NCBI RefSeq assembly: GCF_001467695.1
Contig: NZ_LNYE01000003.1
Location: 133,328-197,327, forward strand
Direction of reading: 5' to 3'
From: Legionella gratiana
Lineage (GTDB): Bacteria > Pseudomonadota > Gammaproteobacteria > Legionellales > Legionellaceae
DNA: 64,000 nucleotides
Both the position numbers and the translations under genes were made by a program. Each line of letters opens with the position of its first letter. Positions within the stretch are counted from its first letter, which is position 1. This document shows, piece by piece, positions 17,050-26,841 of this stretch. A model generated the notes under the pieces. That model was not told the origin of the DNA. It did not search any database and was given only the letters and a program-made list of their open reading frames with translations.

Positions 17050-17716
17050 ATGAAAAAAGGGAAGTTAATTTTAATTAATGGGGCGAGTAGTGCAGGAAAA
17101 ACGAGCTTGTGCCGCGCTTTTCAAGATCATGCTCAAGAGATGTGGGTTCGTTTAGGGATCGATCATTTTTGGTTTATCATGCCGCCTAATAAACTTATCT
17201 TAAACCAGCAAGACGCAGAATATTTTATACTCAGATGGTCTTATTTATGATGAACTCATCCCAGGAGCGAAAGCAAATAAGATAGTTAAAGCAGGTTTTT
17301 TCTCTTTACCCATATATTTAGATGCGGCTATTAATATAATTTCCGATCAAATCTTTTGGTCGTGGGATTGGGTATGTTGGGCGATGGAATCCTTGAAGAA
17401 TTATTATGTTTTGATGGTTAAGCTAGAGGTAGAGGATAGTATAGGTAATCAAAGAGAATCCGCTCGAGGCGATGGTATGAAAAAAGAAGATGCCGAAAAC
17501 AATAATCGACCTGATGGTCATTATCGCGGTTCTTCTAAGGTCGTTCATCAAGGAGTAATTTATGATTATGTTGTTGATGCTACCTATCACACGGCAAAAG
17601 AATTGACTGTTGAAATTGAAAAAGCGCTTAAAGGCATTAAAAAGCCATCTGCTTTGAATAAAATGCGAAAAAAATATTATCAGAAAGAAACGGAAACCTG
17701 GTTAAATCCAAGATAG
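17050..17716 (+). pseudogene. Chloramphenicol phosphotransferase-like protein, frameshifted
   Basis: The N-terminal frame has Walker A GASSAGKTS and the typical IDHFWFIMPP of the CPT-like kinase family, then stops at 17250. The other frame carries the remainder: YSDGLIYDELIPG, IISDQIFWSWDW, LEVEDSIGNQRESARGD, GHYRGSSKVVHQG and YDYVVDATYHTAKE. One extra base at about 17222-17229 separates the halves. Restored, the protein would be about 220 residues. Substrate is unknown; CPT homologues are often not chloramphenicol-specific. Confidence 0.8.
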
Positions 17717-17727
17717 GTTACAGTGTC

Positions 17728-18600
17728 TTACTTTAATAAGTCTAATTGCTTTAAAAACTTAGGCGGTTTTCTAAACTGGCTGGCTTGTTCAAAAGCATAT
17801 GAGAATTGAATTAGCCGTCCCTCCTGATAAGAGCTACTAAAAAAAGAAACACCTATGGGTAATTCATTGATAAAGCCTGCAGGAACGGAAATATTAGGAT
17901 AGCCTGCCACAGCGGCATGAGTATGGCTGTTATGGAAATTGTAATCTCCACATACAGGATCAATAAGAAATGGCACTCCCTCGCTAGGAGCCATTATTGC
18001 TTCTAAGTTGTCTTTTTTTAAGGTTTTATCAATTCCTAAATGAGTTGCTAAATGAAAGCAATTTTCTAGCGCATTTTTATAATCAAGAGAAGCTAAGTCT
18101 TTAGTATTAGCTAGTACTAAGTTCTCTTGTCCAAACAGCGGCATTACTTTATCTGCATATTGCTCATTATATCGAATTAAATCCTCTAAATTGCGAACAG
18201 TAGGGTCCTTTCTACTTTTTAAGTAGTTTTCTAAGCCAAACTTAAACTACAAACCGTGCGAGTCATTGGTCCGGGGGTATCGTAGCTGAAAGCGAGAGGT
18301 ATCACTCCAGATCGGCTGATTAAACCTACTGTTGGTTTAAGACCTACAATTGCAGCGGCTGAGGAAGGTTTTATTATTGAGCCATCGCAAAGGACTACGT
18401 GGACCGGTTTGAGCGCGTTCTTTATCTAAGGAGTCGGCAATTTCCAGGAGTTCTGGATTCAAATCAATAATGGCATTCACCGCAGGACCAGTATGATTTT
18501 TCTCAGTAATATTTTTTATGTACTCTTGGCAAAGTTCTTTCGCAGAAAGAAGACCTTGCTGCATGGCTCGTTGAATTTCTAAAATAGATTTTTCTTCCAT
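17728..18600 (-). pseudogene. Amidase (amidase-signature family), internally deleted remnant
   Basis: The N-terminus (residues of 18337-18600) matches amidase-signature proteins up to ERAQTGP, after which about 100 codons are missing. The segment around 18250-18370 in another frame reads DGSIIKPSSAAAIVGLKPTVGL and YDTPGPMTRTV, the region just after the Ser-Ser-Lys core. The C-terminal part (17728-18240) reads LEAIMAPSEGVPF, AAVAGYPNISVPAGF and FEQASQFRKPPKF. The Lys and first catalytic Ser region is absent. At least one frameshift and two deletions are present, so it cannot be active. Confidence 0.82.
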
Positions 18601-18617
18601 AAAAAACCTTATTTTAT

Positions 18618-19319
18618 CTATGCTGTATAGTTGTTTTTACCGAACGGCTTTAATGATTCTGCAATCTGTTTATATAATTCAGGCAGCCATCTGGGTTGTG
18701 CAAAGGTTGATGTAGATGGTTTTTTCTTGCGAAGATCATTAGGTGCAATAATCACTTTAATATTATTTAAACCTACACGCCTTGCTAAAATAAATAGCTG
18801 ATCAATTGCAAGATCGCCCACAGCCAAACAACCTACGGATAAATTTTTCCCATGGATAAAGATATTATTTCCTAATTGCTTTCTTCCGTCCTGATAACCT
18901 TTCTGTCTGTCAAAGCTATTGGGGTAATTAATCATCATTGATAGATGCATGCTACTAAAAGGGTTAAAATTAACTAACCTATAAACTCCTTCAGGAATTT
19001 GTTTGTCATTTTCACGTAACTTAGGTCCTAACCGTCCACTGAAACCGGTTAGTGGATAATCATGAACATGTTTCCAAGCCTGCTTCGAGTTTTTTGCCCA
19101 AAGCTCCACCTTTCTTTCTGACTTAAATGCAAGTAAGGCTACCTCACGAGGAGGATAACTCACCCCAGCCTTCGAAAAGTATTTTTTTAACTGTGGTTCA
19201 ACTCGCAAACCATAACGTTGTACAGCACGATCAACTGCTTGATCCCAATTAAGTTTTGGAGCCATAGCGTAACTGTTAAGGCTAAGTACTGCCATAATAA
19301 GGGCAACTAATCGTTTCAT
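18618..19319 (-). CDS. L,D-transpeptidase family protein, YafK/DpaA-like, periplasmic
   Basis: ATG 19319 gives 233 residues with a cleavable signal peptide (MKRLVALIMAVLSLNSYAMA); the frame remains open to 19451 but those residues look non-coding. The YkuD catalytic motif is IFIHGKNLSVGCLAVGD with the His and Cys intact. YafK-type features include LAFKSERKVELWA, YPLTGFSGRLGPKLRENDKQIPEG and YPNSFDRQKGYQDGR. E. coli YafK/DpaA detaches Braun lipoprotein from peptidoglycan, so hydrolysis rather than cross-linking is possible. Confidence 0.88.
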   Translation of the reverse strand: MKRLVALIMAVLSLNSYAMAPKLNWDQAVDRAVQRYGLRVEPQLKKYFSKAGVSYPPREVALLAFKSERKVELWAKNSKQAWKHVHDYPLTGFSGRLGPKLRENDKQIPEGVYRLVNFNPFSSMHLSMMINYPNSFDRQKGYQDGRKQLGNNIFIHGKNLSVGCLAVGDLAIDQLFILARRVGLNNIKVIIAPNDLRKKKPSTSTFAQPRWLPELYKQIAESLKPFGKNNYTA

Positions 19320-19456
19320 GTAAATGCTAAAATGATAAACTTTTGACATGGTATCAAATAATAATTCAAAGAACAATTTCACTTCCAAGGTTACCTCATT
19401 AAACCTAGATTTGTACTTTAACCAATGGCTCATTAAATAACATATGCACATATTCT

Positions 19457-20056
19457 TTATTCTTTTTTATGCTTTAATACCATTTGCTTTTTAACCGACA
19501 ATGGTAATTGCGCTGCAATAAAATCAGGGCTTACTGCTAAACGTCCTACAGATGGTATTAAACCATAATAATTAGGGCAGAGATACATGATAGAACTATC
19601 AAAATCAACTTTATAAAATACATATTTACTTTTGCAATAATTGGGTTTATTAAAGAGTGCAACTTGTATTATTGGCGTCCCCTCCATTTTATTTTCAATA
19701 AAAAAGGCATTAATCCAGAGATTGACAATACTTAAAAGGGCAATAACAACTAAGAAAGCATTAACAAAGCTGTATACATATTTTGAAGTATGCGCAACGC
19801 TTAAATGTGAGATAATATAAATTAAGGTAATAAGCAGTATAAGCAAATTAAAAGAATATATTGTTGCGTTATAATAATTAAAATAAGTACCGAAAATCCG
19901 ATTACCTGAGAATTGAAGATGAATCAACATAGCTATAAGGCTTAGCCAAAGAGCTGAAATCATGTAATAGATGGCACTTTTTTTTATTCCAATAATCAGG
20001 AGTATTAAGGCAATTAATGGAAAAAAATTTTGGATTAATTTTGCCGTGATATACAT
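19457..20056 (-). CDS. Membrane protein of unknown function
   Basis: The 199-residue protein has about four membrane segments in its first 120 residues. A soluble C-terminal part of about 80 residues follows (KPNYCKSKYVFYKVDFDSS, two further Cys/Tyr-rich turns, ending KKQMVLKHKKE). No family is recognised. It lies 5 bases from the longest frame of the L,D-transpeptidase gene and downstream of the LssY-like gene, all on the minus strand. Confidence 0.65.
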   Translation of the reverse strand: MYITAKLIQNFFPLIALILLIIGIKKSAIYYMISALWLSLIAMLIHLQFSGNRIFGTYFNYYNATIYSFNLLILLITLIYIISHLSVAHTSKYVYSFVNAFLVVIALLSIVNLWINAFFIENKMEGTPIIQVALFNKPNYCKSKYVFYKVDFDSSIMYLCPNYYGLIPSVGRLAVSPDFIAAQLPLSVKKQMVLKHKKE

Positions 20057-20159
20057 TTAAGACATACTCTTAAAATTATATTTATTCTTACAAACCATAT
20101 AGTTATAACAGTATTTTTTATTGATGTATAGAAGGTTATCCTTCAGTTCAATTGGAATA

Positions 20160-22193
20160 TCAATTTTTTTGTTTAATAAGAATGATACTTGGATGCACAG
20201 GATATCGTGTTGTTTTAACCATCGCATCTGGAAGCATGATTTGTTTCACTATAAAGCTTCTCTCAGCTTTAAACATGTAATGAAGTGGATTAATAAGTTT
20301 TTTAAAAGAGCTCATGTTTTTTTGTTTAGAAACAGACACCGATGAATGAATACTACCTATCCATAAAGGTTTATTTGATTTCGTTAAGGTATAATTGGAC
20401 TCCCAAATTCTTAATTCTAAAGTTAAATCAGATTGTTTTTCAGTATGAGTCATTATTAATACAGGCGATTTATTTTCATAGAGTTGAGTTAATAAGGGTA
20501 ATTTGACACTATGTGGTTCTTTATCGATGTGCATTAATAAATTGGAAAAAAATGAATCTGTGTGTGATTCCCATCCATTTTCTTCTAGGCTATGTTGGAG
20601 TACATATAAATCACCAGCATATTGTAAATTAAGCAGGCTGATCCTCTTGCCAATTCTACTTAATTGGTAAATTGGTAATATGGGCTTTTTTTGCCGCCAC
20701 CACGTCTTTTCACTTAAAGTATATTGTTGGTGAACAGGTGTATGGCTGTAAGATAATGTTTGGAAATTATAATAGGTGGATAAGAGAGAAAATAAAAGAA
20801 TACTGATAAAAAAAGATAAAATTATTGATAAAGAAAATGATGTTTTTGTAAGATTAAAGTTTGTTTTTCTATAAATCAAACAATGAATTAAGCAGATTGC
20901 TGTACCCGCAAAATAGGAGGCGAGAATATCTGTTAGCCAATGATCTCCTAAATAAACAGAACCTAAACCACTTAAGCCCAGAATTGTAAAAATAATAGAC
21001 TTAAAAGTATTTGTAAATAGATTATAAGTGTTTTTTATATAAAATAAGACAAATCCATATAAGGCTGTAGCAATTTCAAGATTAATTGCCGGGAAAGAGG
21101 AACCTGGCATAACCACTAAAAGTCCAGGGGGTCTTGGAATGTACATGGAGGAGGTCAATAGGAATGCAAGAAGACTACAAAACACAATGAGACTAAACAA
21201 ATAAATTACTGTAGGCATTTTTTTATGATAAATAAACCAGCAGGAGCTAATAATAAAAAAACTGATAATAGTTATTGTGCTGGTAAGTTGGGTACAAAAA
21301 ATAAAAAAGAATTTGAGTATTGTCGTATTAAAACTCTGAAGCAATAAGTGAATCGGCAAATTAATAAATGACAGCCATGGTGTTTTAACTGTTAATCCAA
21401 GGATAATCATAAAACTAATGATACAAAAAAAAGTAATAAGTACTAAGAATGCTGTAGGATAATGGTCTTTTTCTCCTTTAGGAGTAAATGCATTATATAC
21501 AGGAGTTAATAATGAATTAGCTTTAAACTTTATCCATAATCCATGCAGGTATAATTTTAAAAAAGTGTTTAATTGCCTAATTAGCCACTTAATTATTAAA
21601 CTGATGAGCCAAACTCCGGCAAGAAGTATAAGGATTAATACAAATAAGTGTGTCGCAGTTTCTGTGGATAATTCATGACTTGCTGCTCCAAGTACAACCC
21701 CAGGCATTACATACAAAAAAGACCAGCCTATAGCAGATAAAACATTTGCAACAAAAAAATGCCATTGTTTCATATGCAGTATTCCAGCAATAACTGGAAT
21801 TATAGACCGTAAGGGACCTACAAAACGGCCTATCAGTACACTTTTTCCTCCATGGGTTTTAAAAAAATCCTTGCCATATTGCAGCCATCTGGGATATTTC
21901 TTAAATGGCCAGATGTCAATTAGCCGTTCACTGTAATAGTAACCTAATAGATAACTTAGGCTATCACCTACTATTGCACCTAAGGTCGCTGCCAATAAAG
22001 TAAGATCAATACGCATGACACCTGAACCTGCTAGGATTCCTATCGCAGTCATTGTAACGCTTCCAGGTACTATACTTCCGATAATTGCCAATGACTCTGT
22101 TAATGAAATGAGAAAGGTTATGAATAAAGACCAATGAGGGTTTTGTTGCAACCAAACTGTAAGAGGTTGTACATAGTCTATGAACAAGTTCAT
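20160..22193 (-). CDS. lssY: Fusion of DedA, PAP2-like and LssY C-terminal domains
   Basis: The N-terminal 200 residues form a DedA/SNARE-associated domain (SLAIIGSIVPGSVTMT, GDSLSYLLGYYY, VGRFVGPLRSIIPVIAG). Residues of about 230-430 form a multi-pass PAP2-like domain. The last 180 residues match the LssY C-terminal domain (SRIGKRISLLNLQYAGDL). In PAP2 the usual PSGH motif is here SFPAINLEI, and the first-motif Lys is absent before RPPG, so lipid-phosphatase activity may be lost; GDHWLTDILA of motif 3 is kept. LssY was named from the L. pneumophila lss type I secretion locus, but no lssBD is present here. Confidence 0.85.
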   Translation of the reverse strand: MNLFIDYVQPLTVWLQQNPHWSLFITFLISLTESLAIIGSIVPGSVTMTAIGILAGSGVMRIDLTLLAATLGAIVGDSLSYLLGYYYSERLIDIWPFKKYPRWLQYGKDFFKTHGGKSVLIGRFVGPLRSIIPVIAGILHMKQWHFFVANVLSAIGWSFLYVMPGVVLGAASHELSTETATHLFVLILILLAGVWLISLIIKWLIRQLNTFLKLYLHGLWIKFKANSLLTPVYNAFTPKGEKDHYPTAFLVLITFFCIISFMIILGLTVKTPWLSFINLPIHLLLQSFNTTILKFFFIFCTQLTSTITIISFFIISSCWFIYHKKMPTVIYLFSLIVFCSLLAFLLTSSMYIPRPPGLLVVMPGSSFPAINLEIATALYGFVLFYIKNTYNLFTNTFKSIIFTILGLSGLGSVYLGDHWLTDILASYFAGTAICLIHCLIYRKTNFNLTKTSFSLSIILSFFISILLFSLLSTYYNFQTLSYSHTPVHQQYTLSEKTWWRQKKPILPIYQLSRIGKRISLLNLQYAGDLYVLQHSLEENGWESHTDSFFSNLLMHIDKEPHSVKLPLLTQLYENKSPVLIMTHTEKQSDLTLELRIWESNYTLTKSNKPLWIGSIHSSVSVSKQKNMSSFKKLINPLHYMFKAERSFIVKQIMLPDAMVKTTRYPVHPSIILIKQKN

Positions 22194-22199
22194 GCGTCA

Positions 22200-22802
22200 C
22201 TAAGGATAGAATTGTTGTAGAAAATATTGCACAAAATGTTGATTGACATCATCTAATTGTACCCTGGGATGAAAATGACTTATTTGAGTCATTTCCATTT
22301 TTGCAAATCCACAAGGATTAATACCCAAGAATGGTTTTAAATTCATATTAACATTAAGTGCAATTCCATGATAAGTACAACCATTTTTTACTCTTAAACC
22401 GATTGAGGCAATTTTTTGTTCTTTTACATAGACGCCTGGAGCACCACATCGAATCGAGCCCTCAATTTTATATTGCTCAAGAACAGATATTAAGATTTGT
22501 TCTAATTTGCTTACTAAGGAGCGGATACCTAAATTTTTTCTTCGAAGATCCATCAAAACATAGGCCACAAGTTGTCCAGGTCCATGATAAGTGACTTGCC
22601 CTCCACGATCAGACTGTATTACCGGAATGTTGGTGGGGTTTAATATATGCTCCGCTTTTCCTGCTTGGCCTTGAGTATATACAGAAAAATGCTCGAGTAG
22701 CCATAGTTCATCTTCAGTGTTAACTTGGCGACTCTGTGTAAAATCTTTCATTTGCAGCCAAACATCAGTGTAATTTTGAATACCTAGCTGTCGTATTTTC
22801 AT
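22200..22802 (-). CDS. lipB: Octanoyl-ACP:protein transferase LipB
   Basis: LipB moves octanoyl from ACP to apo-lipoyl domains, the first step of lipoylation; the E2 encoded by aceF in this window is a likely target. The family motif [18 protein letters not shown] is near residues 66-83. The catalytic pair is in [14 protein letters not shown] (Cys and Lys). The 200 residues are normal. It overlaps the ybeD stop by one base (TAATG), the usual ybeD-lipB order. lipA is not in this stretch. Confidence 0.96.
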   Translation of the reverse strand: MKIRQLGIQNYTDVWLQMKDFTQSRQVNTEDELWLLEHFSVYTQGQAGKAEHILNPTNIPVIQSDRGGQVTYHGPGQLVAYVLMDLRRKNLGIRSLVSKLEQILISVLEQYKIEGSIRCGAPGVYVKEQKIASIGLRVKNGCTYHGIALNVNMNLKPFLGINPCGFAKMEMTQISHFHPRVQLDDVNQHFVQYFLQQFYP

Positions 22803-23065
22803 TATAAAACCATCTTTACTTCTGGATGCTGAGTAATTGCTCGATAATATGCATCAAGACTTTCTTGATTTTCAACAAATACGGAGACTGTGATCGCCAA
22901 GTAATTGGAGTTCTTACTCATTTTATGCGTCAGTGCATCTTGAGCTGTATTGGGAAAATGAGTCAGGGTAATTTGCCTGATTTCTTCTAGAAAAAAAGTT
23001 GAATTATTCCCTATTATTTTTATAGGAAAGTAACAGGGAAAATCAATCAATGTTTCTTTAGTCAT
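22802..23065 (-). CDS. ybeD: DUF493 protein YbeD
   Basis: This small ACT-like fold protein (87 residues) has the family pattern [13 protein letters not shown] at the start and [23 protein letters not shown] in the C-terminal half. E. coli YbeD lies between dacA and lipB, as here. Its function is unknown; a regulatory role for lipoylation has been suggested from the conserved position. Confidence 0.93.
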   Translation of the reverse strand: MTKETLIDFPCYFPIKIIGNNSTFFLEEIRQITLTHFPNTAQDALTHKMSKNSNYLAITVSVFVENQESLDAYYRAITQHPEVKMVL

Positions 23066-23077
23066 CCTGTATAAACC

Positions 23078-24313
23078 TTAGGAGCCAAACCATCCTTTAA
23101 AAAGCAAACGTATCGAATCCTTGGTCCGAGTAAAAAAGCCCCCAGACTCAACATCTTGGAGCGCATAAAGAGGTTGAGTGGATACAATGTTATTATCAAA
23201 CTGTACAACTAAATCACCTATTTTATCTCCTTTTTTAATCGGAGCTTCAAGATAAGAGGGTATTTTGGTTGTAATATTTAGACGTTGATATTGTCCTGTT
23301 GGAATTGTAATGTATTGATCTTGATTTAGACCCACCGTCATCTTATCTATTTGCCCTTTGTAAAGAGGAAGTTCTGTAATTGATTGTCCGGATTTATAAA
23401 GTTGGTGTGTTTCAAAAAATCTGAAACCATAGTTAAGTAATTTTTCACTGTCATCTGCACGAGATGAGTCTGTGGGCTCACCTAATACTACTGCTAATAA
23501 GCGCATATTGTCACGTTTTGCAGAAGATACTAAACAGAATCCTGCTTCGTTCGTATGACCTGTTTTTATACCATCTACTTGATTATCGCGCCACAACAAG
23601 CGATTTCTATTGGGTTGACGAATTCCATTGTAGGTAAACCATTTTTGCTTATACCATTCATAATATTGAGGGAAGTCAATAATTAATGCTCTACCAAGAA
23701 TTGCTAAATCTTTAGCTGTAGTATATAAGTTGGGATCAGGTAACCCAGTGCTGTCAGTAAAATGACTGTTTTTCATGCCCAAATTTTGGGCCTGTTGGTT
23801 CATAAGATCGGTAAAAGAGTTTTCAGTTCCACCGATATGTTCTGCCATAGCAACACATGCATCGTTTCCGGAGTCAACTATAATACCTTTAAGCAAATCT
23901 TCAACGGGTACTTGTTGTCCTTCTTTAATGAACATACGCGAACCGCCAATTTTCCATGCTTCACGACTTACTCTAACATTATCATTAAGATGAATTTGTT
24001 CATGATGAAGAGCATTCGAGATAACATACAGAGTCATCATCTTAGTTAAACTTGCAGGAGGTAATCGTTCTTCACTATTTTTTTCGGCAATAATTTTCCC
24101 ACTATTTACATCAATCAATATGTATGCTTTAGCATTAAGAATAGGTGCTGCAGGAGTTACTAATGGTTTATTCGTAATTGAAGGAGAAGGTCTCTCTAAG
24201 TTTGCTGTAGGTTTTGGAGGTAACGAACCTTCATCAGCCATACAATGTGCTGATTGTACGAATAATGTGATAATAAACAATGTAGTTAAGAGAATAGACG
24301 TTGTTCTTGTCAT
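23078..24313 (-). CDS. dacA: D-alanyl-D-alanine carboxypeptidase (PBP5/6 type)
   Basis: The enzyme trims the terminal D-Ala from peptidoglycan pentapeptides in the periplasm. ATG 24313 gives 411 residues with a clear signal peptide and an AGG eight bases upstream; the frame runs open to 24346. Serine-enzyme motifs are SLTK in LPPASLTKMM, SGN in VDSGNDACVAMAE, and KTG in VDGIKTGHTNEAG. A C-terminal PBP5 beta domain and an amphipathic membrane anchor (TKDSIRLLFKGWFGS) follow. It leads the dacA-ybeD-lipB group and is divergent from rlpA. Confidence 0.96.
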   Translation of the reverse strand: MTRTTSILLTTLFIITLFVQSAHCMADEGSLPPKPTANLERPSPSITNKPLVTPAAPILNAKAYILIDVNSGKIIAEKNSEERLPPASLTKMMTLYVISNALHHEQIHLNDNVRVSREAWKIGGSRMFIKEGQQVPVEDLLKGIIVDSGNDACVAMAEHIGGTENSFTDLMNQQAQNLGMKNSHFTDSTGLPDPNLYTTAKDLAILGRALIIDFPQYYEWYKQKWFTYNGIRQPNRNRLLWRDNQVDGIKTGHTNEAGFCLVSSAKRDNMRLLAVVLGEPTDSSRADDSEKLLNYGFRFFETHQLYKSGQSITELPLYKGQIDKMTVGLNQDQYITIPTGQYQRLNITTKIPSYLEAPIKKGDKIGDLVVQFDNNIVSTQPLYALQDVESGGFFTRTKDSIRLLFKGWFGS

Positions 24314-24485
24314 GTTATTGCCTAATGTAATTACAAAAATCAACATATAGTACCACAGCCTTTTCCATGCAACAAAAGGACATGTGAAAAATAATGAATT
24401 TTTTTTCCATTAAAAAATAATTCTTCGAAATTAAGCCATATTTCGGTATATTAATCCTAAATAATAATAATTCGAAATGGTAAAT

Positions 24486-25322
24486 ATGCGAAAGATACTT
24501 ATTGCGATGACAATTCTATTAACAGGATGTCAAACTACAAATCAGTCTCTTGATACAGCATCATCTAGCGGAAAAAAAACCACACGACACACATCTCAAA
24601 GCCCGAATAGTTCAATTTATAATCGCTATAAAAATAAAACAAATCGATACACACAATTTCAGGATGGAGCACCAACAAAGCAGAAGAAAGTTAGCTTTAG
24701 AGAGCCTGTTCCAACAAAAGAACCTTTAAGCCGATACGGTAATCCAAGTGAGTACTCTGTCGATGGACGTTCTTATCAAGTGATGAGAAATTCATCAGGA
24801 TATAAAACACGTGGAGTCGCTTCTTGGTATGGAACAAAGTTTCATAAACAAAGAACTTCAAGTGGTGAGCCGTATAATATGTATGTAATGTCAGCCGCCC
24901 ATAGAACATTACCTTTACCAACTTATATAAAAGTCAAAAATTTAGATAATGGGAAAGAAGCTATAGTCAAAGTGAATGATCGGGGACCTTTTCATTCCAA
25001 TCGGATTATTGATTTATCTTATGCAGCAGCATTAAAACTTGGCGTGTTTCCTAAAGGGACTGCAAATGTTGAAATAGAAACATTAGCAGGACCAAAACAA
25101 GCTCGTTATTACATACAAGCAGGAGCTTTTACAACCGAGGCCTCAGCAAAGCGTCTAAAAGAAAAATTAGTTCGTATTACAACATCACCTGTTACCATCG
25201 AACGTTATCATCGAAATTACATTGTTAGGATAGGACCATTTGGAGCAAAGAACACAGCAGACAGTTTAAAGCATAAGTTAGCACTTAATGGAGTTAATGG
25301 AACATTTTCTGTTTTGATTTGA
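24486..25322 (+). CDS. rlpA: Septal ring lytic transglycosylase RlpA (lipoprotein)
   Basis: ATG 24486 places a lipobox LLTGC near residue 16; an ATG three codons upstream is also possible, and neither has a strong ribosome-binding site. The double-psi beta-barrel domain starts at TRGVASWYGTKFHKQRTSSGE and includes the catalytic-type VNDRGPFHSNRIIDLSYAAA. The C-terminal 70 residues form a SPOR domain (YYIQAGAFTTEASAKRLKEKL, YIVRIGPFG) that binds denuded glycan at the septum. Divergent from dacA with 172 bases between. Confidence 0.93.
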   Translation: MRKILIAMTILLTGCQTTNQSLDTASSSGKKTTRHTSQSPNSSIYNRYKNKTNRYTQFQDGAPTKQKKVSFREPVPTKEPLSRYGNPSEYSVDGRSYQVMRNSSGYKTRGVASWYGTKFHKQRTSSGEPYNMYVMSAAHRTLPLPTYIKVKNLDNGKEAIVKVNDRGPFHSNRIIDLSYAAALKLGVFPKGTANVEIETLAGPKQARYYIQAGAFTTEASAKRLKEKLVRITTSPVTIERYHRNYIVRIGPFGAKNTADSLKHKLALNGVNGTFSVLI

Positions 25323-25392
25323 TTAATAATAGAATATATATAGCTAATTAGTGGATAAATAGATAAAATTATTGCGTCTATTTTTCAAAACA

Positions 25393-25537
25393 TTAGGGTC
25401 TGTGGATAATTCGCTAAACTGAGTCAAAATAACATGATTTTAGAGTACCGAAACGCTGCATACACGACGTGTGTGAATCGGAGCGCATAAAATTATGCCA
25501 TTTTGGCCAGGATAGTAGAATTGTCAACAGACCCTAA
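25393..25537. repeat. MITE-like short inverted-repeat element, copy 1
   Basis: A 145-bp element has 20-base terminal inverted repeats matching at 18 positions. The left end is TTAGGGTCTGTGGATAATTC (25393-25412). The right end, complemented, is TTAGGGTCTGTTGACAATTC (25518-25537). It contains no coding frame. An internal palindrome ACACGACGTGT lies at about 25463-25473. The ends look like those of a transposase-mobilised element, and a degenerate relative lies at 34479-34597. Flanking TA may be target-site sequence. Confidence 0.65.
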
Positions 25538-25665
25538 AATTGTAATAATAATCATTGTGGTCTGGATGAAACAACGCTAACTTGGGAAACGGAATGTTTT
25601 TTTTGACTCGCGGTATTATTTTCTAAATTTTTTGGGCTAATTAACATTAATAAGGTACTTGATCA

Positions 25666-26838
25666 ATGCATGATGGTTCTGTGTTTTATACCATTTTTTT
25701 AATTTTCGCAGGCGCTGCATTTTTATCGACATTGGTACTTTATACCAAGCAATCATTATTAGTTGCTTATATTCTACTTGGGGCAATGCTTGGTCCTTGG
25801 GGATTAAAGCTTGTATCTGACATTAGTACGGTAAAGCAGATTGGTGATGTAGGGATTGTATTTCTTCTATTTCTGCTCGGATTGCACTTGCAACCGCAAA
25901 ATCTAATCCATATGTTACGAAAAGTAACATGGATTGCTTTAATTAGTTCCATCCTTTTTGCTGTAACTGCATATTGGATTGGGAGATTTTTTGGACTAAC
26001 TGTAACTGAGTCATGGATTTTAGGTGGCTCGATGATGTTCTCTAGTACTATTATTGGTTTGAAATTATTACCAACTACTATCTTACATCATCAGCATACA
26101 GGTGAAGTCATGATTAGTGTGTTATTAATGCAAGACGTTATTGCAATAATTGTGTTAATTTTGATTAATGGTGCGCAACATCGAAGCGGTCTCTCTTTTG
26201 ATGATATTATTCTAGTGGGTATTGCTTTACCTGCGCTCTGTCTTTTTGCATTCGCGGTGGAAAAATATATTTTGATTCGTTTACTTGCTCGCTTTGACAG
26301 AACTCAAGAATATGTATTTCTATTGTCTATTGGTTGGTGTCTTGGTTTATCGGTTCTCGCACAAAAAATAGGTTTGTCTGAAGATATAGGTGCTTTTATT
26401 GCCGGAGTAGCCTTAGCTGCTAGCCCTATTTCTCTTTTCATTGCAGAAAGCTTAAAACCATTAAGGGACTTTTTTTTAGTGATGTTCTTCTTTTCAATTG
26501 GAGCAACCTTTAATTTTGACTTGGCAAAACAGATTGTTATGCCTGCTCTAATCTTATCCGCCTTAGTGTTGCTTATAAAACCTATTTTATTTTATTTTCT
26601 TCTTAATAAATCCGGCGAAAAAAAACAGGTTGCTAAAGAAGTAGGCGTCCGATTGGGGCAAGCAAGTGAGTTTTCATTACTTGTTGCTAGTATTGCACTG
26701 AGTACTCAGCTTATTTCAGATAAGGCATCAAATTTGATCCAAGCGACAACTATTTTAACTTTTATTGTTTCATCGTATTTTGTTGTGTTGAAATACCCAA
26801 CGCCCATAGCATTATCTGATAAAATGCGTAAGGATTGA
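25666..26838 (+). CDS. Cation:proton antiporter, KefB-type membrane component (CPA2)
   Basis: The 390-residue protein has about 11-12 membrane segments and the CPA2 pattern: YILLGAMLGPWGL, GIVFLLFLLGLHLQP, SSTIIGLKLLP, LSEDIGAFIAGVALAASP and RLGQASEFSLLVAS. It has only the membrane domain; the C-terminal TrkA-N nucleotide-binding domain of KefB/KefC is absent. It would exchange K+ or Na+ for protons in the inner membrane. The spacer from rlpA (25323-25665) holds only the MITE-like element and no gene. ampE follows after 3 bases. Confidence 0.88.
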   Translation: MHDGSVFYTIFLIFAGAAFLSTLVLYTKQSLLVAYILLGAMLGPWGLKLVSDISTVKQIGDVGIVFLLFLLGLHLQPQNLIHMLRKVTWIALISSILFAVTAYWIGRFFGLTVTESWILGGSMMFSSTIIGLKLLPTTILHHQHTGEVMISVLLMQDVIAIIVLILINGAQHRSGLSFDDIILVGIALPALCLFAFAVEKYILIRLLARFDRTQEYVFLLSIGWCLGLSVLAQKIGLSEDIGAFIAGVALAASPISLFIAESLKPLRDFFLVMFFFSIGATFNFDLAKQIVMPALILSALVLLIKPILFYFLLNKSGEKKQVAKEVGVRLGQASEFSLLVASIALSTQLISDKASNLIQATTILTFIVSSYFVVLKYPTPIALSDKMRKD

Positions 26839-26841
26839 ATA

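Noticed and set aside
20160..22193. Considered as evidence of the lss type I secretion locus
   Set aside because: No lssB, lssD or other transporter genes lie nearby; only the LssY-type protein is present.
25323..25665. Spacer before the antiporter considered as a riboswitch or small RNA
   Set aside because: The structure is explained by the terminal inverted repeats of the MITE-like element.
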